Positions 6,250-10,786 of a stretch of DNA of 10,786 nt are shown in pieces. The stretch's first letter is position 1; each line of letters starts with the position of its first letter. The DNA comes from Paracoccaceae bacterium. Its GTDB lineage: Bacteria; Pseudomonadota; Alphaproteobacteria; Rhodobacterales; Rhodobacteraceae. The notes under the pieces were generated by a model. That model was not told the DNA's origin. It was given only the letters and a program-made list of their open reading frames with translations, and did not search any database. The DNA is taken from contig DOOI01000078.1 in the NCBI GenBank assembly GCA_003512825.1, positions 1-10,786 of the forward strand, given 5' to 3'. The position numbers were made by a program, and so were the translations under genes.

Positions 6250-7026
6250 ATGGCGGCATTGGTCACGGGAGCAGGCAAACGGCTGGGCAGGGCGATGGCG
6301 CTTTATTTGGCGGAGCGGGGCCATGATGTGGCTGTGCATTACGCGAGCTCAACCGTGGATGCGGAGGCTGTGGCCGATGAAATCCGGGCCATGGGGCGGC
6401 GCGCGGTGACGGTGCAGGCGGACCTTTTGGATGAAGCGCAAGTTTGCGGACTGGTGGCGCGTGCGGCGGAAGGCTTGGCGCGGCCATTGCGAGTGTTGAT
6501 CAACAACGCATCCATCTTTGAGTATGACAATTTGCAGAGTGCGACGCGGCAGTCATGGGATCGGCATATGGAGTCGAACCTGCGTGCGCCGTTCGTCTTG
6601 ACGCAGGACTTTGCCGCGCAAGTACCCGGTGCGGTGCATGATGATGCGGGCGAGCCTGTGGCGCAGGGGTTGGTTGTGAATATGATTGATCAGCGGGTGC
6701 GGAAGCTGACGCCGGAGTTCATGACTTATACTTTGGCGAAGATGGGGCTGTGGGCGCTGACACAGACAGCGGCGCAGGCTTTGGCGCCCTCTGTTCGGGT
6801 GAATGCGATCGGACCGGGGCCAACACTGCGCGGGGGACGGCAGAGCGAAACGCATTTTGCCAAGCAACGTGCAGCTACCGTTTTGAAACGCGGAGCAAAT
6901 GAGGCGGATATTACGGCGGCGCTGGGCTATTTTCTGGATGCGCCGGGCGTGACGGGGCAACTGATCTGTGTGGACGGTGGTCAGCATTTAGGGTGGCAAA
7001 CGCCGGACGTTTTGGGTGTGGAATAG
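6250..7026 (+). CDS. SDR family oxidoreductase, pteridine reductase (PTR1/FolM) type
   Basis: NAD(P)H-dependent reductase of 258 residues with a Rossmann fold. The cofactor motif is TGAGKRLGR (6-14), followed by VHYASS (29-34), QADL (56-59) and NNAS (85-88). The catalytic Tyr160 and Lys164 sit in YTLAK. Where classical SDRs have a serine, this protein has Asp147 in VVNMIDQRV, thirteen residues before the tyrosine. That spacing and the KRLGR, HY, NMxD and GPGPTL features match trypanosomatid PTR1 (Asp181/Tyr194) and bacterial FolM (dihydromonapterin reductase). I therefore infer a pterin or dihydrofolate substrate rather than a sugar or alcohol. It is the last gene of the run, 12 bases after the exchanger stop; no other folate gene is in the window. 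It could still act on a different small carbonyl or imine. Confidence 0.88.
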   Translation: MAALVTGAGKRLGRAMALYLAERGHDVAVHYASSTVDAEAVADEIRAMGRRAVTVQADLLDEAQVCGLVARAAEGLARPLRVLINNASIFEYDNLQSATRQSWDRHMESNLRAPFVLTQDFAAQVPGAVHDDAGEPVAQGLVVNMIDQRVRKLTPEFMTYTLAKMGLWALTQTAAQALAPSVRVNAIGPGPTLRGGRQSETHFAKQRAATVLKRGANEADITAALGYFLDAPGVTGQLICVDGGQHLGWQTPDVLGVE

Positions 7027-7073
7027 TCCAAAAGGAGAGGCTGTGCCGCAAGTTTTGCACTGGTGCTGAATGT

Positions 7074-7100
7074 GTTACGAAATCGTTACCTAAACGCTAA
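7074..7100. promoter_or_regulatory. 11-bp-period direct repeat (GTTAC-N6-GTTAC), possible response-regulator site
   Basis: GTTAC occurs at 7074-7078 and 7085-7089, start-to-start distance 11, each followed by an A-rich spacer. A degenerate third unit, GCTAA, starts at 7096 in the same phase. Eleven-base direct repeats separated by A-rich spacers are the layout of OmpR/PhoB-family binding sites; on the minus strand the pair reads GTAAC-N6-GTAAC, similar to ChvI-type sites as I remember them. No regulator gene is nearby, so this is only a candidate. Confidence 0.3.
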
Positions 7101-7114
7101 TGAAATCAAGTGGT

Positions 7115-7123
7115 TGTGGATAC
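7115..7123 (-). promoter_or_regulatory. Near-consensus DnaA box, inside a small hairpin
   Basis: On the minus strand the nine bases read GTATCCACA, one mismatch from the DnaA box TTATCCACA. The box lies within the inverted repeat GTGGT (7110-7114) / ACCAC (7122-7126). It is in opposite orientation to the perfect box at 7241, about 126 bases away. Alone it would be weak evidence; its value comes from the nearby perfect box. Confidence 0.3.
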
Positions 7124-7161
7124 CACATAATTCTTTCCTTTGATATCAGATGCTTAACGCA

Positions 7162-7180
7162 TTGCCTATTTTTTAGGCAA
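7162..7180 (+). repeat. Perfect 7-bp hairpin with T5 loop
   Basis: Arms TTGCCTA (7162-7168) and TAGGCAA (7174-7180) pair perfectly around five T residues. No T-run follows the stem, so it is not by itself a standard terminator. It lies 15 bases before a second, longer hairpin, and together they suggest a folded RNA or a cruciform-prone DNA segment. Confidence 0.45.
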
Positions 7181-7194
7181 ATCACGGAAAGGCC

Positions 7195-7231
7195 CAAAAT
7201 TACGGGAAAAATTAACTCTCCCGGAATTTTG
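7195..7231 (+). terminator. Long hairpin, candidate terminator of the 2529-7026 operon or part of a structured leader
   Basis: Arms 7195-7207 and 7219-7231 pair at 12 of 13 positions (single A/G mismatch at 7202/7224), with an 11-base AT-rich loop. The core is CGGGA/TCCCG flanked by AAAATT/AATTTT. The 3' arm ends in a T-run inside the stem and continues GTCT, which resembles a bidirectional intrinsic terminator but with the U-tract partly paired. It sits 169 bases after the SDR stop and 95 bases before uvrC. Alternatives are a uvrC leader element or an origin-associated inverted repeat. Confidence 0.4.
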
Positions 7232-7240
7232 TCTACGGAG

Positions 7241-7249
7241 TTATCCACA
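7241..7249 (+). promoter_or_regulatory. Perfect DnaA box TTATCCACA
   Basis: The sequence matches the DnaA 9-mer consensus exactly and lies in the AT-rich spacer, 9 bases after the long hairpin. It could bind DnaA for origin function, for DnaA-dependent control of uvrC, or as a titration site. One perfect 9-mer in about 10 kb is not rare by chance; the position in the only AT-rich spacer is what makes it notable. Confidence 0.45.
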
Positions 7250-7326
7250 GGAAACGGGGATGCCTTTAGGGTTGCCTTTGGTGGAGCGGCGTTGCAGGGG
7301 CGGGCGGAGAATCGTAGAACGGATCC

Positions 7327-9189
7327 ATGACTGACGCGCCCCTCCTGACCGGACATGACCTGATAGCGGATTACGTTAAGCGGCTGGATGGCAGTCCGGG
7401 CGTTTACCGTATGCTCGACGCGCAAAGCCGGGTGCTTTACGTGGGCAAGGCGCGCAATCTCAAGGCTCGGGTTTCCAATTATGCGCGCCCGTCCGGGCAC
7501 TCTGGCCGCATTGCCCGGATGATTTCCGAAACCGCTGCAATGATGTTTCTTACCACGCGGACGGAGACAGAGGCGCTGCTGTTAGAGCAGAACCTCATAA
7601 AGCAGTTAAAGCCACGCTATAACGTGCTGCTGCGCGACGACAAATCCTTCCCCAATATCTTGGTTAGTCGCACCCATGGCTACCCGCAGATCAAGAAACA
7701 CCGGGGCGCGAAAACGGAAAAGGGCAGCTATTACGGGCCTTTTGCCAATGCGGGGGCGGTCAACCGGACGCTCAACCAATTGCAGCGGGTGTTCTTGCTG
7801 CGAAATTGCACCGACAGCCAGTTTGAGAGCCGCACGCGGCCCTGTTTGCTTTTTCAGATCAAGCGGTGCTCTGCGCCTTGCGTCGGGCTGATTTCAGAGC
7901 CGGAGTATGCGGCGAGTGTGGCGGATGCGGAACGGTTCCTGTCGGGCAAGTCAACGGCCCTGCAAGAAAGCCTGAAGGGCGAGATGCAGGCCGCATCGGA
8001 GGCGATGGAGTTTGAGCGCGCAGCGGCGTTGCGCGACCGGATCCGGGCTTTGACAGCGGTTCAGACGGTGCAGGGGATCAACCCGCGCGGCGTCTCGGAG
8101 GCGGATGTGGTGGCCCTGCATCTGGAGGGGGGGCAGGCCTGTGTGCAGGTCTTCTTTATCCGCGCCGGTCAGAATTGGGGCAATAAGGATTATTATCCTC
8201 GCGTGGGCGCGGACATTGAGGCGCCGGAAGTGCTCGAAGCATTCTTGGGGCAGTTCTATGATGAGGCGCGCGAACCGCCGCGGCTTATTTTGCTGTCGCA
8301 TGGGCTGGAAAACCCGGATTGGGTGGCGGATGCTCTGTCAGAGCGGGCGGGACGGCGCGTGGAATTGGCGGTACCGCAGCGGGGCGAGAAGGCGGAACTG
8401 ATCGAAGGGGCGGCGCGCAATGCGCGGGAGTCGCTGGCGCGGCGGATGAGTGAGAATGCAACCCAAGCGCGGCTGCTAGAGGGGATCGCCGAGGCCTTTG
8501 GGCTGGAGAGCGCACCGCGCCGGATCGAAGTCTACGACAACTCACATATCCAAGGCTCGGATGCGGTGGGGGCGATGATTGTGGCGGGTGCCGAAGGCTT
8601 TCTGAAATCGCAATATCGCAAATACAACATCAAGGGCACAGAACTGACACCGGGCGACGATTTCGGGATGATGAAGGAAGTCCTGTCGCGGCGGTTTGCG
8701 CGGTTGATGAAAGAAGACCCGGATCGCGAGCAGGGGCATTGGCCGGATTTGCTGTTGATCGATGGCGGGGCGGGTCAGGTCTCGGCTGTGGCAGAGATTA
8801 TGGCGGAGATGGGGATTGAAGATCTGGCGATGGTGGGGGTGGCCAAGGGCGTGGACCGCGACCATGGCAAGGAGGAGTTCCACCGAATTGGCGCGCGGCC
8901 TTTTGCGCTGCAACGCAACGATCCGGTTTTGTATTTTATCCAGCGCCTACGCGATGAGGCGCACCGATTTGCCATTGGCACTCACCGCGCGAAGCGGGCC
9001 AAGTCGGTCGCCGTGACGCCATTGGACGAGGTGCCGGGGGTGGGCGCGGGGCGCAAGCGGGCGCTTTTGCTGCATTTTGGCAGTGCAAAAGCAGTGAGCC
9101 GTGCCGGATTGGCCGATTTGAAGGCGGTATCGGGCATTTCCGATAGTTTGGCAGAAACAATCTACGCTTATTTTCACGCCAAGGGCTGA
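7327..9189 (+). CDS. uvrC: Excinuclease ABC subunit C
   Basis: UvrC makes both the 3' and 5' incisions at lesions handed over by UvrA2B in nucleotide excision repair. The 620-residue protein is full length. The N-terminal GIY-YIG nuclease shows GVY (25-27) and YVG (38-40). Cys161, Cys173, Cys181 and Cys185 have the 12-8-4 spacing of the reported UvrC iron-sulfur cluster ligands. A UVR motif around [12 protein letters not shown] (228-239) would contact UvrB. The RNase H-like nuclease carries Asp404 in YDNSH, Asp479 in LIDGG and His546 in RDEAH. Tandem helix-hairpin-helix DNA-binding motifs occupy about 565-616. The ATG at 7327 is the natural start (the domain begins within 25 residues), though the ribosome site is weak. 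It converges on hemC with only seven bases between stop codons. No SOS box was seen upstream. Confidence 0.98.
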   Translation: MTDAPLLTGHDLIADYVKRLDGSPGVYRMLDAQSRVLYVGKARNLKARVSNYARPSGHSGRIARMISETAAMMFLTTRTETEALLLEQNLIKQLKPRYNVLLRDDKSFPNILVSRTHGYPQIKKHRGAKTEKGSYYGPFANAGAVNRTLNQLQRVFLLRNCTDSQFESRTRPCLLFQIKRCSAPCVGLISEPEYAASVADAERFLSGKSTALQESLKGEMQAASEAMEFERAAALRDRIRALTAVQTVQGINPRGVSEADVVALHLEGGQACVQVFFIRAGQNWGNKDYYPRVGADIEAPEVLEAFLGQFYDEAREPPRLILLSHGLENPDWVADALSERAGRRVELAVPQRGEKAELIEGAARNARESLARRMSENATQARLLEGIAEAFGLESAPRRIEVYDNSHIQGSDAVGAMIVAGAEGFLKSQYRKYNIKGTELTPGDDFGMMKEVLSRRFARLMKEDPDREQGHWPDLLLIDGGAGQVSAVAEIMAEMGIEDLAMVGVAKGVDRDHGKEEFHRIGARPFALQRNDPVLYFIQRLRDEAHRFAIGTHRAKRAKSVAVTPLDEVPGVGAGRKRALLLHFGSAKAVSRAGLADLKAVSGISDSLAETIYAYFHAKG

Positions 9190-9196
9190 GGCGGAG

Positions 9197-10150
9197 TTAG
9201 CGCTGTAAAAAGCCTTCGCCTGCGGTGGCGAGAAGCGTTTCTGCGAGCGCGGTGCCGATGGCTTCGGCTGAGGCTAAGGGGCCAGTTGCGTGATCGGTAA
9301 AGGCGGCAGTGCCATCGGGTGAAAGGATTTGCGCGGTGAGGCTGAGCGTGTCGCCTGTCAGCGTGGCCAATGCCGCGATGGGTGTCTGACAGGAGCCATC
9401 GAGCCGAGCCAGTAGCGCGCGTTCGGCGCTCAGGCGTGTTGTGGTGGGGGCACAGTTCAACGGCGCGGTGAGCGTGCGGGCTGTCGCGTCATTGGCGCGC
9501 GCCTCGATGCCAATCGCCCCTTGGGCCACGGCTGGGAGCATTTCGTCGGGGGCGATTGCGCCTGCGGCAAGGTGGCTCAGGCCAAGGCGATTGAGGCCTG
9601 CCATTGCGAGGAAGGTGGCATCTGCGACGCCGTCTTCGAGTTTTTTCAGGCGCGTTTGCACATTGCCACGGAATTCGACCACCTCGAGATGAGAGAAGCG
9701 GTGCAGGAGCTGGGCGCGGCGGCGCAGCGACGAGGTGCCAACGCGCGCGCCTTTGGGCAGGTCGGCGAGAGATTTGGAGGAGAGCGACACGAAGGCGTCG
9801 CGCACGTCCTCGCGGGGCAGATAGGCAATCAAGGCAAGGCCCTGAGCGCGCGCTGTGGGCACGTCTTTCATGGAGTGGACGGCGATATCAATGCGGTGAT
9901 CGATGAGCGCCTCTTCGATTTCCTTTGTAAACAGCCCCTTGTTGCCAATCTCTTTGAGCGGCCGATCCGCGGCGATCAATGTGCGATCATCCCCGGTGGT
10001 CTTGATCACGACGATCTCGATGGCAGCTTCAGGCAGGCTGTGGGCCGTCATGAGCCGTGCGCGGGTCTCATGCGCTTGGGCGAGGGCCAAGGGCGAGCCA
10101 CGGGTGCCGATACGGAAAGGATGCGCGGGGGTGGGCATGTTCTGGGTCAT
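9197..10150 (-). CDS. hemC: Hydroxymethylbilane synthase (porphobilinogen deaminase)
   Basis: Cytosolic enzyme joining four porphobilinogen units into hydroxymethylbilane, the linear precursor of heme, siroheme and bacteriochlorophyll. The 317-residue protein has the full family signature: [13 protein letters not shown] (13-25), KTTGD (50-54), the catalytic-aspartate motif HSMKDVP (92-98, Asp96), [11 protein letters not shown] (138-148), [10 protein letters not shown] (159-168), and the dipyrromethane cofactor cysteine Cys254 in GSCQTPIA. The ATG at 10150 is chosen; another ATG lies at 10138, still before the domain. The frame remains open up to 10354, but that stretch overlaps hemE and its promoter and is not coding. 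Ribosome site is weak. The gene is divergent from hemE and shares its 98-base control region, so both enzymes are probably adjusted together. Confidence 0.98.
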   Translation of the reverse strand: MTQNMPTPAHPFRIGTRGSPLALAQAHETRARLMTAHSLPEAAIEIVVIKTTGDDRTLIAADRPLKEIGNKGLFTKEIEEALIDHRIDIAVHSMKDVPTARAQGLALIAYLPREDVRDAFVSLSSKSLADLPKGARVGTSSLRRRAQLLHRFSHLEVVEFRGNVQTRLKKLEDGVADATFLAMAGLNRLGLSHLAAGAIAPDEMLPAVAQGAIGIEARANDATARTLTAPLNCAPTTTRLSAERALLARLDGSCQTPIAALATLTGDTLSLTAQILSPDGTAAFTDHATGPLASAEAIGTALAETLLATAGEGFLQR

Positions 10151-10168
10151 GTCGTATCCGTATCGCCG

Positions 10169-10191
10169 CAACTCTGAGCGCGCAAGAGTTG
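10169..10191. repeat. 7-bp inverted repeat in the hemC-hemE promoter region
   Basis: CAACTCT (10169-10175) and AGAGTTG (10185-10191) are exact reverse complements around nine bases rich in GC. The repeat lies 19 bases upstream of the hemC start and touches the TGT-N12-ACA element beside it. It may be an operator for hemC or a hairpin in the hemC leader. Confidence 0.4.
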
Positions 10192-10207
10192 TCAGGAGGC
10201 CTTGACA
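10190..10207. promoter_or_regulatory. TGT-N12-ACA palindrome overlapping TTGACA, candidate CrtJ/PpsR-type operator
   Basis: TGTCAGGAGGCCTTGACA fits TGT-N12-ACA exactly, with arms extended to TGTCA/TGACA. This is the published recognition pattern of CrtJ/PpsR, a redox and light-responsive repressor of tetrapyrrole and photosynthesis genes in Rhodobacter; hem genes are among its reported targets. The right end is TTGACA (10202-10207), a perfect -35 hexamer for hemE, although no good -10 is found 16-18 bases downstream. Placement between hemC and hemE fits a shared operator. No photosynthesis gene is in view, so the regulator's presence is assumed. Confidence 0.45.
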
Positions 10208-10248
10208 CATGCGTCGTCGCGCGCGACCAACGGCGAAAGGAGACCGCG

Positions 10249-10786
10249 ATGACAAAGACGATCCTACGTGCCCTTGCTGGCGAGACCCAAGCGACCCCCC
10301 CAATCTGGATGATGCGGCAGGCGGGACGGTATTTGCCGGAGTATCGCGCAACACGGGGCGAGGCGGGGGATTTCTTGTCGCTGTGCTATAATCCAGAGCT
10401 GGCGACGGAAGTAACGTTGCAGCCTATTCGGCGTTATGGCTTTGATGCTGCGATCTTGTTTGCAGATATCTTGTTGATTTGTCAGGCTTTGGGCGCGGAT
10501 TTGTGGTTTGAGACAGGCGAGGGCCCACGGCTATCGACGCTTACCACTCCGGGTGAGTTGGCCAAGCTCAAGCCTGTGGAGGCGATCCATGAGGTATTGA
10601 ACCCGGTCTATCAGACAGTCCGCAATCTATCGGCTGCGCTGCCCAAGGAGACGACGTTGATCGGGTTTGCCGGCGCGCCTTGGACGGTAGCCACCTATAT
10701 GATTGCCGGGCGTGGCACCAAGGATCAAGGGCCCGCGCATGCGCTAAAGGCGGCGGATCGTGCGACCTTTGAGGGCCTTATTGCGC
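10249..10786 (+). CDS. hemE: Uroporphyrinogen decarboxylase, N-terminal part (cut by window end)
   Basis: Cytosolic enzyme that decarboxylates the four acetate side chains of uroporphyrinogen III to give coproporphyrinogen III. The 179 visible codons include the family start motif [16 protein letters not shown] (18-33), with substrate-binding Arg23 and Arg27, the active-site aspartate Asp73 in FADIL, the GEGPRL segment (90-95), and [16 protein letters not shown] (139-154) with Tyr150. The ATG at 10249 has a good ribosome site, AAAGGAG, six bases upstream. The frame is open to the window end and should continue for roughly 165 more residues. One oddity is Cys78 in [10 protein letters not shown], where human and E. 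coli enzymes have proline. It is divergently transcribed from hemC. Confidence 0.97.
   Translation, partial: MTKTILRALAGETQATPPIWMMRQAGRYLPEYRATRGEAGDFLSLCYNPELATEVTLQPIRRYGFDAAILFADILLICQALGADLWFETGEGPRLSTLTTPGELAKLKPVEAIHEVLNPVYQTVRNLSAALPKETTLIGFAGAPWTVATYMIAGRGTKDQGPAHALKAADRATFEGLIA

Larger units (their letters stand above)
7027..7326. other. AT-rich structured spacer between the SDR gene and uvrC
   Basis: Exactly 300 bases separate the SDR stop from the uvrC start, and composition falls well below the surrounding GC level between about 7070 and 7260. In order it holds a strong ribosome site with an 8-codon ORF (7031-7069), an 11-base-period GTTAC repeat (7074-7100), three hairpins (7110-7126, 7162-7180, 7195-7231), a perfect DnaA box (7241-7249), and a short direct repeat TGCCTTT (7261-7267, 7273-7279). 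A GAATC site, the CcrM/GANTC methylation type, lies at 7309-7313. It must also contain the uvrC promoter, which I cannot place. The uvrC start has only GGAG at a rather long distance. Confidence 0.5.

Noticed and set aside
5362..6339. 325-codon minus-strand open frame over the exchanger gene
   Set aside because: It is very rich in His, Arg and Gln, mirrors the codon positions of the real gene and has no family resemblance.
7074..7089. SOS (LexA) box for uvrC
   Set aside because: Spacing fits GTTC-N7-GTTC but both half-sites read GTTA, and the site is about 240 bases from the gene.
7100..7330. 76-codon open frame ending in an ATGA overlap with uvrC
   Set aside because: The junction looks tempting, but there is no ribosome site, the protein lacks any domain character and it runs through both hairpins and the DnaA box, so chance is more likely.
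9190..9235. Bidirectional terminator between convergent uvrC and hemC
   Set aside because: Only seven bases separate the stops, and the nearest stem (TCGCC/GGCGA inside hemC) is five base pairs with no T-run.
9521..10177. 218-codon plus-strand open frame across hemC
   Set aside because: It is antisense to a clear, full-length hemC and its protein is Gly/His/Arg-rich with no recognisable domain; long shadow frames are common in GC-rich DNA.
10151..10354. N-terminal extension of HemC
   Set aside because: It would overlap the hemE coding start and both promoters; the HemC domain begins properly after the ATG at 10150.

Overview
The window looks like part of a chromosome from an alphaproteobacterium of the Rhodobacteraceae (Roseobacter/Rhodobacter group). 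The DNA is GC-rich, the proteins read like that group, hemC and hemE are divergent neighbours, and a GC-rich stem-loop of a kind I remember from Rhodobacteraceae spacers follows the SseB-like gene. No phage, insertion sequence, CRISPR array, rRNA or tRNA was seen. This is mostly core genome, and the unusual content lies in the gaps between genes.

Left part (1-2528): an NhaA-type sodium/proton antiporter on the minus strand diverges from a plus-strand SseB-family gene. They share a gap of about 310 bases holding several short inverted repeats. After the SseB-like gene, a 147-base spacer carries the stem-loop, then an array of TTGCACG half-sites (including a perfect 11-base direct repeat) and a TCTAG-GT-CTAGA palindrome just ahead of the next operon.

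Middle part (2529-7026): six plus-strand genes are packed like one operon, with ATGA overlap, short gap, TGA/ATG abutment, 3-base gap and 12-base gap. They encode a YadG-like ABC ATPase, a YadH-like ABC-2 permease, a soluble S49 (SppA-like) Ser/Lys peptidase, a 55-residue protein with one membrane segment and four cysteines, a YrbG-type calcium/sodium exchanger, and an SDR reductase of the pteridine reductase (PTR1/FolM) type. The first five suggest an envelope or transport theme, but no shared function is proven.

Spacer 7027-7326: this is unusually AT-rich for the window. It holds a strong Shine-Dalgarno followed by an 8-codon ORF, an 11-base-period GTTAC repeat, three hairpins and a perfect DnaA box (TTATCCACA) with a second one-mismatch box. 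It could be a structured 3' UTR/leader or an origin-like element.

Right part (7327-10786): uvrC (plus) converges on hemC (minus) with a 7-base gap. hemC diverges from hemE (plus, cut by the window end) across a 98-base promoter region. That region contains TGT-N12-ACA, the known CrtJ/PpsR operator pattern, overlapping a TTGACA hexamer, plus an adjacent 7-base inverted repeat. HemC makes hydroxymethylbilane and HemE makes coproporphyrinogen III, so this is a tetrapyrrole locus.

Hand counts also suggest that GC skew on the plus strand goes from about neutral before ~2.4 kb to strongly G-rich afterwards, including across minus-strand hemC. This may mark a replication-strand or rearrangement boundary.
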